This document shows, piece by piece, positions 25,895 to 35,432 of a stretch of 64,000 nucleotides of DNA; the first letter of the stretch is position 1; each line of letters starts with the position of its first letter. Both the position numbers and the translations under genes were made by a program. Under the pieces are notes generated by a model. It worked only from the letters and a program-made list of their open reading frames with translations. It made no database searches and was not told where the DNA came from. Source of the DNA: JAICXG01 sp036825615 (GTDB lineage: Bacteria; Verrucomicrobiota; Verrucomicrobiia; Chthoniobacterales; UBA10450). The stretch is from positions 1-64,000 of the forward strand of contig DAISXY010000014.1 in NCBI GenBank assembly GCA_036825615.1, read 5' to 3'.

Positions 25895-27637
25895 ATGAAA
25901 ATCTTAAATCTCATAGTCGCCGCTGCGCCGCTGTTTTTAGCTGCGCCGCGGCACTCCCTCGCGGGCAGCGCCACGTGGGCTGCCAACCCAACAACTGGCG
26001 ATTGGAACACGGCTGTTAATTGGGTGCCGCAGACGGTGCCCAGCACTTCGTCTGATATCGCGACTTTCACGACCTCGACTCAGACGCAAGTCGCGCTTTC
26101 CGCCCTGACGGAGATTAGTGGAATCAATTTTAATCCAGCCTCCGATTCGTTTACAATTTCGTCTGCTATAGGCAGCCCTCTCAAGATTAGTGGTGTAGGT
26201 ATTGTGAACAGATCAGGCAAACTCCAGACTTTCCTGTGCGAATCCGATCAGTTTTTTACAGGAGCGTTTCTCTTCTACAATTCTGGGACTGCCGGGGAGA
26301 CGACCAGTTTTGGTGGAGCGGGAGGAAGCACCTTTATCTTTAACGACTCAGCTTCCGCGGGCTCAGCAGCCTTCGAGGTGGGCGGTGGAACTGCCGCTTC
26401 CCACGTAGACTTCTGGGATTCCTCGACTGCGGCCAACGCGACAATCACAGATACGCAAGGAGAAATCAGTTTTTTCGACAGCTCGACGGCAGCCAACGCG
26501 CAGATCACCGTGAGCGGTCCATCATTCATGGAGCTTCTGGGCAATGCTCATGGCGGTCATGTGGTAGCCACCTGCTTCGGCGGGAGAACTGAAGGGACCA
26601 ATATCTCCTTTGCCGAGAATGCCACGGCCGAGGAAGGGACCTACACCGCGGTCGGGGCGAGCGCGCCCGGGGAATTTGGCAGCTTCATTATGTTCCTCGG
26701 CAGCGCGACAGCTGACCGGGCCACCTTCGTCATCAATGGCGGCATGGCTGCGGGGCTGGAAGGGACGTCGTTAAGCTTCATCGACGCGGCCAGGGCTGCC
26801 AATGCCAACATCACCGCGAATGGCGGAGTGGATGGCTCCAAAGGTGGCATGATTGCCTTTCAGGAGACATCCACCGGCGGCACATGCAGCATCACGCTCA
26901 ACGGCAATGCAGAGCTGGACATCAGCACGCACAACGGGCCGGGAGTGACGATTGGCTCCTTAGCCGGGGCTGGTTCGGTCTTACTCGGGGCGAATACCCT
27001 CACGATCGGTAGTAACAATCAGAGCACGACCTTCTCAGGTGTAATCCAGGGGAGCGGCGGAGTAACTAAGACTGGAACTGGCACACTGACGCTGAGCGGT
27101 GCGAGCACTTACACCGGCCCAACCGCCGTCAGCGGCGGTGTGGTGAAGGTGAGTAACCGGAGTGGCTCGGCTACAGGCGCCGGCGCACTCAACGTGAACA
27201 GCGGCACCCTGGGCGGCAAAGGAATCGTCGCGGGTGCGACCACGATCGGGACCGGGAGCGGCGGAGGCGCTTTCCTTGCTCCCGCCGTCGGCACAAGCAA
27301 GCAGGCCACACTCACGATCCAAAGCGCCCTCACCTTCAACTCCGATGCGACCTACACCTGCACCTTCCAGGCAAAGAAGAACAAGGCGAAGACCGACAAG
27401 GTCATTGCCAACGGAGTCACAATCAACGGCGCGGTCATAAGCCTGGTCGGCCAAACTCAAGGCAGGCTGAGACGCGGCCTGACTCTGACGTTGATCAGCA
27501 ACACAAGCCCGAACCCGATCAGCGGCGCCTTCAGCAACCTGCCCGATGGCGGCACCGTCACAATCAACGGCAACAACTTCCAGGCGAGCTACTCCGGCGG
27601 CGACGGCAACGATCTCACCCTCACGGTTGTGCCATAG
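25895..27637 (+). CDS. Exported autotransporter-associated beta-strand repeat protein
   Basis: The protein has 580 residues. A signal peptide (MKILNLIVAAAPLFLAAP, cut near SLAGS) is followed by ATWAANPTTGDWNTAVNWVP, typical of the start of this exported family, repeated beta-strand turns with NATITDTQGEISFFDSST-like units, and a clear autotransporter-associated repeat (GVIQGSGGVTKTGTGTLTLS then GASTYTGPTAVSGG) near 375-420. It is probably a surface or secreted beta-helix. There is no C-terminal barrel and no PEP-CTERM anchor; the end is NFQASYSGGDGNDLTLTVVP. No 9-mer copy occurs in the gene. Confidence 0.75.
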   Translation: MKILNLIVAAAPLFLAAPRHSLAGSATWAANPTTGDWNTAVNWVPQTVPSTSSDIATFTTSTQTQVALSALTEISGINFNPASDSFTISSAIGSPLKISGVGIVNRSGKLQTFLCESDQFFTGAFLFYNSGTAGETTSFGGAGGSTFIFNDSASAGSAAFEVGGGTAASHVDFWDSSTAANATITDTQGEISFFDSSTAANAQITVSGPSFMELLGNAHGGHVVATCFGGRTEGTNISFAENATAEEGTYTAVGASAPGEFGSFIMFLGSATADRATFVINGGMAAGLEGTSLSFIDAARAANANITANGGVDGSKGGMIAFQETSTGGTCSITLNGNAELDISTHNGPGVTIGSLAGAGSVLLGANTLTIGSNNQSTTFSGVIQGSGGVTKTGTGTLTLSGASTYTGPTAVSGGVVKVSNRSGSATGAGALNVNSGTLGGKGIVAGATTIGTGSGGGAFLAPAVGTSKQATLTIQSALTFNSDATYTCTFQAKKNKAKTDKVIANGVTINGAVISLVGQTQGRLRRGLTLTLISNTSPNPISGAFSNLPDGGTVTINGNNFQASYSGGDGNDLTLTVVP

Positions 27638-27667
27638 CTGGTAGTCCTCACGGTTGTGCCATAGCTG
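27619..27667. repeat. 22-bp tandem duplication at the stop codon
   Basis: CCTCACGGTTGTGCCATAGC plus TG occurs at 27619-27640 and again at 27646-27667, so the last codons and stop of the beta-strand gene are duplicated. The second copy runs directly into the palindromic repeat at 27665. Confidence 0.85.
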
Positions 27668-27744
27668 TAGCCGGGGGCGCTGACCCCGGCAACGGTTGAA
27701 TGCCGGATAAACGGGAGAGCCGGGGTCAACGCCCCCGGCTACAG
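27665..27744. repeat. Palindromic repeat, TGTAGCCGGG family
   Basis: CTGTAGCCGGG (27665-27675) and CCCGGCTACAG (27734-27744) are perfect inverted arms; GGGGGCGCTGACCCC and GGGGTCAACGCCCCC lie inside. Relatives are at 12487-12627 and 61883-61962. It follows the beta-strand gene and could end its transcript. Confidence 0.82.
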
Positions 27745-27764
27745 AGGTCGGCCGTAGCGAAATC

Positions 27765-27850
27765 AACCACAGACTACGCAGATTTCGGCGATAAGAGAAG
27801 AAGCCACTGCTTAGCCTTCAATCTGCGTTCATCTGTGAAATCTGTGGCTT
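27765..27850. repeat. Inverted repeat, CCACAGATT type
   Basis: AACCACAGACTACGCAGATT at 27765 is opposed by AATCTGCGTTCATCTGTG and AAATCTGTGG ending at 27847. The loop is about 33 bases. Its sequence is AT-richer than the surroundings. No gene is seen in 27638-27928. Confidence 0.7.
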
Positions 27851-27928
27851 AGCAAAAGCAGACTCGTCTTTCTCGGCCTCCGAGCACTTTTCTTTACGGC
27901 TGAAGGCCGGGAACCTATTCTCAGGTTC

Positions 27929-29833
27929 ATGCCTGCCTCGCTCGCCTCAATTACCGGGGAAACACCGATGGGAGCCAATCTCATCGCCGGGGGTGCGACG
28001 TTTCGGGTCTGGGCGCCGCATGCGCACCGCGTTCACGCCTGCGTCAACGGCGCCGCGCCCGATGATACGAATCTGCTCGTGCCTAACGAGCAGGGTCACT
28101 GGCGTGGCTTTCTCCCCCGTGTCCGGGACCGCGACCGTTACAAGTTTTACGTCGTTGGTGACGGCGGCGAAGGACCGAAACGCGACCCGTTTGCGCGCGA
28201 ACTGGAAACTCCGTTCCCTGGCGACTGCGTTATTCGCTCGCCGGATTTTCCCTGGCATGAGACCGGGTTCGTGACGCCGCCGTTCCACGATTTTGTCATC
28301 TACCAGTTGCACGTCGGCGTTTTTTTCACGCCGCATCTGCCGGAAAAGGCCGGCACCTTTCTCGATGTCGCGCGCAAGGTGCCCTATCTCGCCGGGCTCG
28401 GGATCACGGCGATCCAGCTCATGCCGATCCAGGAATTCCCGACTCAGTTCAGCCTCGGCTACAACGGCGTCGATTACTTTTCGCCGGAAATGGATTTCGG
28501 CGTCGCCGATGCCGACCTGCCGCCGTATCTCGCCGCGCTCAACCCGCTCCTCGAGGCGAAAGGCCTCGCGCCCTACACGGCGGAGGATCTGCGCGGGGAA
28601 ATGAATCAGCTCAAGGCGCTGATCGATCTCTGCCATGTCCACGGCCTGGCCGTGCTCCTCGACGTCGTTTACAACCACGCGGGCGGCGATTTTGGCGACG
28701 AGAGTATTTATTTCTTCGACCGGCAATCTTTTGGCGATGGAAGAACCAACTCGCTCTATTTCAGTCAACACGACCACGCTGGCGGGCTGGTGTTTGACTT
28801 CGGCAAACCGGAGGTGCGCGATTTCCTCATCCAGAACGCGCGCTTTTTTCTCGAGGAATATCGGGTCGACGGCTTCCGCTACGACCAGGTGAGCGTGATC
28901 GATCACGAGGGCGCGCCCCATGGCTGGAGTTTTTGCCAGGACCTGACGAGCACGCTGCGCTTTATCCGTCCGCAGTCGTTAGGCAAAGCCGAATACTGGG
29001 ACGTCAATCCGCTCGTGGTCCAGCCGCCGCCCGAGGGCGCGGGCTTCGATACCTCGCTCACCGACGGATTACGGATCGCAATTCGCGATGTAATCGGAAA
29101 CGCGAGCGCGCCGGATACCCGCCCGCTCAACATGACCGCTCTGGCGCGCAGTCTCTGGCCGGAAGGATTTTTCGAGCAGTGGCGTTTCGTCCAGGGCCCG
29201 GAAAATCACGACATCGTTCTGCTCGATCGCGAGCAACGGATCGCGCGCCTGGGCGATCCCTCCGACCCGCGGTCGTGGTATGCGCGGAGTCGCGCCCGCG
29301 TTGCCACCGGGCTGAGCCTGACCGCGCCGGGAATTCCCATGCTTTTCATGGGCCAGGAATTTCTCGCGGAAAACCAATGGTCGGATGATTTCGAACATCA
29401 TCGCGATCTGTTGCTGAGCTGGGCCGGCCTCGAAGCGGGCGACAAACAGATGGCGGATCATCTGCGCTTCACGACCGAGTTGCTGGCGCTCCGATCGCAG
29501 CAACCAGCCCTGCGCGGGCAGGGATTGCAGGTCGCGCACGTGCATGATGAAAACCGGGTGCTCGCTTTTCATCGCTGGGTGGAAGGAGAAGGGCACGACG
29601 TTTTCGTGATTGTTCATCTTTCCACCTTCAACCGGTTCGATTACGCCATCGGTGTGCCGGGCGGCGGGGTTTGGCGGGAAATTTTCAACAGCGACGTTTA
29701 CGAGTCGTGGGTGAATCCAAACGTGATCGGCAACGGCGGTTCCGTTTTCGCCGCCGGCCCGCCCATGCACGGCTTCGAGCAGTCGGCGAGCTTCGTCCTG
29801 CCGGCCAACTCGATTCTGCTCTTTGCCCGCTGA
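27929..29833 (+). CDS. GH13 family enzyme, glucan-branching-enzyme or trehalohydrolase type
   Basis: The protein has 634 residues. An N-terminal CBM48-like domain (about 15-100, GGATFRVWAPHAHRVHACVN) precedes an alpha-amylase barrel with VIYQLHVGVF, LLDVVYNHAGGDFG, VDGFRYDQV (nucleophile Asp), AEYWDVNP (acid/base Glu) and GPENHDIV. LFMGQEFLAENQWSDDF follows, then an all-beta C-terminal domain. This architecture fits branching enzymes and malto-oligosyltrehalose trehalohydrolases; the exact substrate is undecided. Two 9-mer copies read VPNE (28081) and QSLG (28976). Confidence 0.8.
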   Translation: MPASLASITGETPMGANLIAGGATFRVWAPHAHRVHACVNGAAPDDTNLLVPNEQGHWRGFLPRVRDRDRYKFYVVGDGGEGPKRDPFARELETPFPGDCVIRSPDFPWHETGFVTPPFHDFVIYQLHVGVFFTPHLPEKAGTFLDVARKVPYLAGLGITAIQLMPIQEFPTQFSLGYNGVDYFSPEMDFGVADADLPPYLAALNPLLEAKGLAPYTAEDLRGEMNQLKALIDLCHVHGLAVLLDVVYNHAGGDFGDESIYFFDRQSFGDGRTNSLYFSQHDHAGGLVFDFGKPEVRDFLIQNARFFLEEYRVDGFRYDQVSVIDHEGAPHGWSFCQDLTSTLRFIRPQSLGKAEYWDVNPLVVQPPPEGAGFDTSLTDGLRIAIRDVIGNASAPDTRPLNMTALARSLWPEGFFEQWRFVQGPENHDIVLLDREQRIARLGDPSDPRSWYARSRARVATGLSLTAPGIPMLFMGQEFLAENQWSDDFEHHRDLLLSWAGLEAGDKQMADHLRFTTELLALRSQQPALRGQGLQVAHVHDENRVLAFHRWVEGEGHDVFVIVHLSTFNRFDYAIGVPGGGVWREIFNSDVYESWVNPNVIGNGGSVFAAGPPMHGFEQSASFVLPANSILLFAR

Positions 29834-29846
29834 TTCGGACTTGTCG

Positions 29847-31787
29847 TTAGGCCGCGCGGCTCCGAATTTTCTCCAAAATGTCGGCGATCACTTCGGCGCG
29901 CGGCTTTGCCCCGAGGTTACCCCGGCCATGAACCCGGACGCTGACGGCGTTGGCCTCGAGGTCGCGCTTTCCGAGCACGAGCATGGTGTGGACTTTCATC
30001 TGCTCGGCCCGCTGGATTTTGCCGTTGATCTTGTCGCTCGAGCCGTCGAGCTCGGCGCGGACCTGGTGCGCGCGTAATTCTTGCAGAATGCTGCGGGCGT
30101 AGTCGAGAAGCGGTGCTTCATCGCCGATCGGCAAAATGCGGACCTGCTCCGGATTGAGCCAGAGCGGGAAATTGCCCGCGTAATGCTCGATCAGAAAGCC
30201 GATGAAACGCTCGTGCGTGCCTAACGGCGCGCGATGAATGCAGAGCGGCGTCGCTTCGGTGTTCTCGCGGGTCTTGTAAAAGAGGTCGAACCGTTTCGGC
30301 ACCGCGAAATCGACCTGGTTGGTCGCGATCGTGAACTCGCGGCCGATCGCGCTCCAGACCTGGACGTCGATCTTCGGTCCGTAAAACGCGGCCTCGTTAG
30401 GCACTTCGACGTAATTGATCCCGCTCCGCTGGAGAACGCCGCGCACCATATTTTCGGTTTTGATCCAAAGCTCGGGCTCGTCGACGAACTTCTGCCCGAG
30501 CTTGGCCGGATCATGGGTCGAGAAGCGCATCAGGTATTTCTCGATCCCGAAGAGCTTGAAGTAATCGAGATACATCTGATTGACCGCGTTGAACTCGCTC
30601 TCGAACTGCTCCTCGGTGCAATAGATGTGGGCGTCGTTCATCTGGAGCGAGCGCACACGCATCAGGCCGAAGAGTTCGCCCGATTGTTCGTAGCGATGGC
30701 AATAGCCGTACTCGGCGAGGCGCAGCGGCAGGTCGCGGTAGCTGCGAGGGACGGCGGCAAAGAGCTTATGGTGATGGGGGCAGTTCATCGCCTTGAGGTA
30801 ATAGCGCTCGGAACGCAGGCTTTTAGCCGGCGCGGCGGCCGGGCTTTCAGCCGGGCGAGTCTCATCAGAAGCCGGGCTGAAAGCCCGGTCGCCGCACGGG
30901 CCGGAAGGCCCGTGTTCCGTCACTTCCATCGGCGGGAACATCGAGTCGGCGTAGTAAGGCAGGTGACCGCTCTTAACGTATAAGCTTTCTCGCGCGAGAT
31001 TTGTTGTGCGCACACGCTGATAACCCGCGGCGAACTCGGTTTCCTTGGCCAGCTTCTCAAGTTCTTCGATGATCGCTGCACCGCGCGGGAGCCAAAGCGG
31101 CAAACCCGGCCCGACATCCTCGTCGAAGGTAAAAAGCTCGAGCTCTTTCCCGAGCTTGCGATGATCCCGCTTCTTCGCTTCCTCGAGCATGGCGAAGTAG
31201 TCTTCGAGTTCCTTTTTGGTCTTAAACGCGGTGCCGTAAATGCGCTGGAGCTGCGGGTTGCGCTCGTCGCCCTTGTAATAGGCGCTGGCCACATTCGTCA
31301 GGCGAAAGGCGCCGATGTTGCCCGTCCGCATGACGTGCGGCCCGGCGCAGAGATCGGTAAAATCGCCGTTGCGATAGAGCGAAATTTCTTCGTCAGGGGG
31401 AATGTTCTCGATGATGTCGAGTTTGAATTTCGATGGTTCGGGGCGCGCGCCTAACGACGCCAGCTCGCCGCGTCGCGCCATGCCGAGCGCTTGGTCGCGA
31501 CTCACGACAGAGCGCTCGAAACGGTGGTTGGCCTTGATCTCCTTCTTCATCTCCGCCTCGATCTTTTCGAAATCCTCGGACGAGATGCGATGCTCGAGCT
31601 CGAGGTCGTAATAAAACCCGTTCTCGACCGGCGGCCCGGCGGCGAACTGCGCCTCCGGCCAAATCCGCAGGATCGCGGTCGCGAGGACATGGGCGCAGGA
31701 ATGACGAATCCGCTCCAGCTCCGTCATCGGCGGCCCCTCGTGCGCCGGCGAAACCTCGGCCGCCGCGACATCTTCGGCGGCGTTCAT
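29847..31787 (-). CDS. thrS: Threonyl-tRNA synthetase with an in-frame palindromic insertion
   Basis: The protein has 646 residues. The start at 31787 is set by a GAGGAG site 8 bases upstream; an ATG 8 codons earlier lacks one. It lacks the TGS domain, begins with the editing domain (HSCAHVLATAI, the Zn-type HxxxH), and has motif 2 with CHRYEQSGELFGLMRVR, motif 3 in HRAPLGTHERFIGFLIEHY, and the zinc ligand Cys of LKAMNCPHH. Between SMFPPMEV and SERYYLKAMN, about 35 residues (beginning TEHGPSGPCGDR) are encoded by a palindromic repeat. Three motif copies lie inside (29844 in the stop, 30394, 31449) plus a near copy at 30219. Confidence 0.95.
   Translation of the reverse strand: MNAAEDVAAAEVSPAHEGPPMTELERIRHSCAHVLATAILRIWPEAQFAAGPPVENGFYYDLELEHRISSEDFEKIEAEMKKEIKANHRFERSVVSRDQALGMARRGELASLGARPEPSKFKLDIIENIPPDEEISLYRNGDFTDLCAGPHVMRTGNIGAFRLTNVASAYYKGDERNPQLQRIYGTAFKTKKELEDYFAMLEEAKKRDHRKLGKELELFTFDEDVGPGLPLWLPRGAAIIEELEKLAKETEFAAGYQRVRTTNLARESLYVKSGHLPYYADSMFPPMEVTEHGPSGPCGDRAFSPASDETRPAESPAAAPAKSLRSERYYLKAMNCPHHHKLFAAVPRSYRDLPLRLAEYGYCHRYEQSGELFGLMRVRSLQMNDAHIYCTEEQFESEFNAVNQMYLDYFKLFGIEKYLMRFSTHDPAKLGQKFVDEPELWIKTENMVRGVLQRSGINYVEVPNEAAFYGPKIDVQVWSAIGREFTIATNQVDFAVPKRFDLFYKTRENTEATPLCIHRAPLGTHERFIGFLIEHYAGNFPLWLNPEQVRILPIGDEAPLLDYARSILQELRAHQVRAELDGSSDKINGKIQRAEQMKVHTMLVLGKRDLEANAVSVRVHGRGNLGAKPRAEVIADILEKIRSRAA
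30815..30922. repeat. Palindromic repeat inserted in thrS
   Basis: CACGGGCC and GGCCCGTG form a hairpin (about 30895-30914), and CCGGGCTTTCAGCCGGG faces GCCGGGCTGAAAGCCCGG (30840-30889). The whole insert is read without stops in thrS. No second copy of this family is in the window. The limits are approximate. Confidence 0.72.
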
Positions 31788-31961
31788 TTCGTTACTCTCC
31801 TCGTTATGCATTCGGGGTGGAATTTACCCGCGAAGCTTGCGAAGCATACGAGGATTTGCGAGTCCCTTATTCGCTGCGACCCGCAGCACGCTCACGCCCC
31901 CGCCGCCCGCCGAAGGAGCCGCGGTGGATGACCGCGACCCTTCGGGGTTGGCCGGCGCGTT

Positions 31962-32453
31962 TTACTGGAACCGCGTCCCGTCTGCTCGCCCGCAGCCGGA
32001 AAAGAGCAGATTGCCGTTGGCGTCGTAGAAATCGAGCGTGGCGGTATAGCTGAAGCTGTTCGGACTGGTGAGCTGCAATGAACCCGTCGCCTGGAGGCTC
32101 CCGGCAAAGACGCCGCTATCATCATAGCCGTAGGAGATGAAGTGGAAGGAGTAGTTGCGATTGCCGAGGTTCTGCCAGACTCCGAAGTCTTCCGCGCCAT
32201 AAGCATTGGTTGACCCGGGAGGGACCGCCTGGCTGCTGATGATGCCGTCGCGGTGGAAGCTCATGAGCGCCGGGAAGGAATTGAGATCCGTCCCGCTGCT
32301 GCAGTCCACACCGTGCCTCACGACCTGCCATACGCCAACCAGGTTCTTCGAATTTGGCGAAGACGACGATTGCGCACCTGCTTCTGGTCCACTGACCAGG
32401 ATAACGCTGGAGATGATCCCCAGCGCGAGTTTCAGAATAGTTTGTTTTTTCAT
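31962..32453 (-). CDS. Small exported hypothetical protein, lipocalin-like
   Basis: The protein has 163 residues with a signal peptide (KLALGIISSVILVSGPEAGA) and an AAGGA site 9 bases before ATG. The mature part starts NLVGVWQVVRHGVDCSSG and shows alternating beta-strand patterns (NYSFHFISYGYDDSGVFAGS, FSYTATLDFYDANGNLLFSG), as in lipocalin-like domains. It contains two cysteines. No ligand can be predicted. Confidence 0.6.
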   Translation of the reverse strand: MKKQTILKLALGIISSVILVSGPEAGAQSSSSPNSKNLVGVWQVVRHGVDCSSGTDLNSFPALMSFHRDGIISSQAVPPGSTNAYGAEDFGVWQNLGNRNYSFHFISYGYDDSGVFAGSLQATGSLQLTSPNSFSYTATLDFYDANGNLLFSGCGRADGTRFQ

Positions 32454-32597
32454 TGTGGTTTTCCTTTTGTTTGTGGCCCTGGCTGCTCCTCGTCGGGAGG
32501 CGCAAGTTGCGGCCGTTCTGTCAGGTACTGCGAGAGAACGGCCCGGCTGTTACGCGAAGCGGCCGAATTTGTTCAACGGCGGCGCGAAAGCGCGCGC

Positions 32598-35426
32598 CTA
32601 ACGATGCGCGCCGGTTGGCGGCGCAAGGGAGGCAACGATTTTTTCAAAGCGCGGATCGCCGCGCAGTGCGTCCCAATCCGGATGGAGTTTAAATGCGCCG
32701 TAATCATTAAAGCGCAATTGGCCGGCGTAGAGATTAAGTAATTGCAGCGCCCGATCTTTTTCCCCCACCCAGGCGTAAATTACGGCCAGCCGTTTGAGCT
32801 GCTCGAGCCCCCAATTTGGCTCTTTGGACAATGGCATTAAGTCGCAAGCGCGCTGGCCGGCCTCAATCGCTGCCTGCTTTTGCCCGAGGGCTGCTCTGAC
32901 TTTGCCGAGCAAACTCCAGCCCAATGCGTCGTCCGGTGTGTCGCGCAGATGTTTCTCCAGGATCGCGGCTGCTGCGATAAAGGCGGAGCGCGCCATCTCC
33001 GGACGATTAAAGACCCAGTCGGTGTAACCCTGAAACCACTCGCGAGGTAGAAGCGTGCCGGAATAGCCGCGGCTCTCCTCCGGAGCGGTCGCGAGGGCAC
33101 GATCCGCAGCCTCTGCGTTGCGCTCGAGAATGGCGCAGGACCATGAATATCCGAAAATTGAGGACGCGACCACCGAGTCTTCAGCGAGAACGGTGTTCAG
33201 CTCCTTGCGCAGCGGCCGGGTATCGGCGCGCTCGGATAACGGCTGACAGGCCGCAAACAGCCGGGCGGAGTTATCGTGCGGATCAAGGGCGAGAGCGCGC
33301 TGGCAAAGCCGGACCGCTTTCGCGTAATCACGAAAGCTTGAGCACGTATCAGCCGCATCACAGATGTATTCGGTATTTAGTGGATCCAATTCGATCGCCC
33401 GATCGAAATGCTGCAACGCTTCTACCCCGCGACCCTGCCGCCGGTCCATCATCGCGCTCTCGTAGTAAACCCCGGCATCGTTAGGCAAAAGGCGCCGGGC
33501 CAGCTCCAACTCGAGGCGCGCACCATCGTAATCGCGCATGACCCGGGCCAGATATCGCGCTCGGACGAGGTGCACCTCGCCGGCATCAGGGGCGAGCTGT
33601 GTTGATTTTTCAAGGGCTCTTCTCGCTTTTTCAAGCCTGGCAGGAGTGTGCTCGGGTCCGTCGTAAAGCACCAGGTCGAGCCGGGCCAGCGCAGAATAAG
33701 CCCGCACAAAACTCGCATCCCGCGCCACCGCTTCTTCCAGCAACCTGATCGCCCGGTGCAGATCATGATCCGCCGCATCCCGAGACTCAATCGCGATCGC
33801 TTGCTGGTAAAGATTGCTCGCAAGGACATCGCGGGTCGGCGGCTGAGCCATCGCCGCTTTTTCGCGCGCCGAAATTTTGGCCTGAAGCTGGTCGGCGATG
33901 GTCTGGGCAATCTCGTTTTGAATCGCAAAAGTATCAGCCAATTCCCGATCATAGACTTGCGCCCAGAGATGAGCGTCCGTCCGGGCATCGATGAGCTGGG
34001 CATTGATTCTGACCCGATTCCCGATGCGCTGGACATTGCCTTCCAGGAGATGAGTCACTCCCAACTGCTGCCCGATCTCGCGTGAGTTCCGTGGCGTCTC
34101 CGGTTTGTAGAGATTGGCCGAGGTGCGGCTGATCACTTTGAGGTCCGCGACTTTGGCCAGGTCGGAAAGGATTTCGTCCTGAACGGCGGCGGCAAAGTAG
34201 GAGTTGTCCTTGTCCGCGCTCAGGTTCTCGAATGGAAGGACGGCAATTCCCCTGCTGAGCGGAGGCTTGTTGAGCCCGCTGTTCCAGAAGATCGATCCCA
34301 CCGCTGCGGCGAGAGCAATCAGAGCGGCCGCGAGCAACGCACTCGACGGATTGCGCCGGGTCCATTTCGCACCGCGCCTAACGAGTCCAGTCCGTCGCGC
34401 CGCGATCGGTTCGTGCCGCAGCCAGTGCTCCAAATCCTCCGCCAGCGCGAGCGCAGAGGGATAGCGGCTGGCCGGCTCCTTCTCCAGACACTTCAGGCAA
34501 ACGGTGGAAAGATCGCGATCGACTTTGCGGTTCCAGAGCCGGGGCGGTCGCGGCTCGCTCTCGAGGAGTAACTTGATCGTCTCGTAAGTCGTGCCGCCGG
34601 CAAACGGCGGATGGCCGGTGAGGAGCTGGTAAAAAACTGCGCCCAGCCCATAGACATCCGTCGCGCGACCGACAGCAGCGTTATTTCCAGTCGCCTGCTC
34701 GGGCGCCATGTAGCTCGGCGTCCCCATCACATCGAGCGTGCGGGTGATTGTCCCCTCCGACTCGATCAAGCGGGCGAGGCCAAAATCGGTCAGGTGCGGT
34801 TCGCCCTTGTCATCGAGGAGGACATTGCCCGGTTTAATGTCGCGATGGAGGATGCCGTGTTCGTGTGCGTACTGCACCGTGCGCGCGATCTTCGCGATCA
34901 ACTCCGCCGCCTGCCGGATTGGCAGCGGTTTTTGCCTAACGACTTCCTGGAGCTGACCGCCCTCGATCAGCTTCATGCTGAAGTAACAGGAGCCGCCGCG
35001 CTCGCTCACTTCATAGATCGGGACAATCCCTGGGTGATCGAGGCTCGCGGCGGCTTCGGCTTCGCGGCGGAACCGTCGGAGGTGCGCTCGCGTTGCCCAT
35101 TGGCCGAGACCAATCACCTTTAAGGCAACGATGCGGTTGAGACGTTTTTGCCGGGCGCGAAAAACCACGCCCTGGCCGCCGCGACCGATTTCTTCGAGCA
35201 ACTCGTAATCACCCAACTCGCCGAGCACCGCCGCGGTTTCCGTGAAGCCGGCGTTTTCGCCTTCGAAATCCTCAGGCGATGTGATCGCGGCTTCCAGGAC
35301 GCAGCCGGGACAGAGCCCCTCGGCTGCGTCGGCAAAAATTCTTGCGCCGCACTTTCGACAGATTCGAATGACCCGGATCACACTCGGGAAGTCGCCGCCT
35401 CCCATTTGTACTGCGGCCGATTCCAT
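32598..35426 (-). CDS. Receptor Ser/Thr protein kinase with zinc ribbon, TolB-like and TPR domains
   Basis: The protein has 942 residues. A zinc ribbon (CRKCGARIF...GLCPGC, about 23-43) precedes a Hanks-type kinase with GRGGQGVVF, VALKV, HRDIKPGNVLL, DFGLAR and PSYMAPEQ. A membrane helix (SALLAAALIALAAAVGSIFW, near 370) follows, then a TolB/FlgO-like domain (IAVLPFENLSADKDNSYFAA) and many TPR repeats outside. The sigma-factor gene ends 6 bp upstream, so they form an operon. Its stop is in a GCCTAACGA copy. It probably senses an extracytoplasmic signal and phosphorylates the partner sigma factor, as in ECF43-type EcfP/PknT pairs. Confidence 0.88.
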   Translation of the reverse strand: MESAAVQMGGGDFPSVIRVIRICRKCGARIFADAAEGLCPGCVLEAAITSPEDFEGENAGFTETAAVLGELGDYELLEEIGRGGQGVVFRARQKRLNRIVALKVIGLGQWATRAHLRRFRREAEAAASLDHPGIVPIYEVSERGGSCYFSMKLIEGGQLQEVVRQKPLPIRQAAELIAKIARTVQYAHEHGILHRDIKPGNVLLDDKGEPHLTDFGLARLIESEGTITRTLDVMGTPSYMAPEQATGNNAAVGRATDVYGLGAVFYQLLTGHPPFAGGTTYETIKLLLESEPRPPRLWNRKVDRDLSTVCLKCLEKEPASRYPSALALAEDLEHWLRHEPIAARRTGLVRRGAKWTRRNPSSALLAAALIALAAAVGSIFWNSGLNKPPLSRGIAVLPFENLSADKDNSYFAAAVQDEILSDLAKVADLKVISRTSANLYKPETPRNSREIGQQLGVTHLLEGNVQRIGNRVRINAQLIDARTDAHLWAQVYDRELADTFAIQNEIAQTIADQLQAKISAREKAAMAQPPTRDVLASNLYQQAIAIESRDAADHDLHRAIRLLEEAVARDASFVRAYSALARLDLVLYDGPEHTPARLEKARRALEKSTQLAPDAGEVHLVRARYLARVMRDYDGARLELELARRLLPNDAGVYYESAMMDRRQGRGVEALQHFDRAIELDPLNTEYICDAADTCSSFRDYAKAVRLCQRALALDPHDNSARLFAACQPLSERADTRPLRKELNTVLAEDSVVASSIFGYSWSCAILERNAEAADRALATAPEESRGYSGTLLPREWFQGYTDWVFNRPEMARSAFIAAAAILEKHLRDTPDDALGWSLLGKVRAALGQKQAAIEAGQRACDLMPLSKEPNWGLEQLKRLAVIYAWVGEKDRALQLLNLYAGQLRFNDYGAFKLHPDWDALRGDPRFEKIVASLAPPTGAHR

Positions 35427-35432
35427 CGCAGG

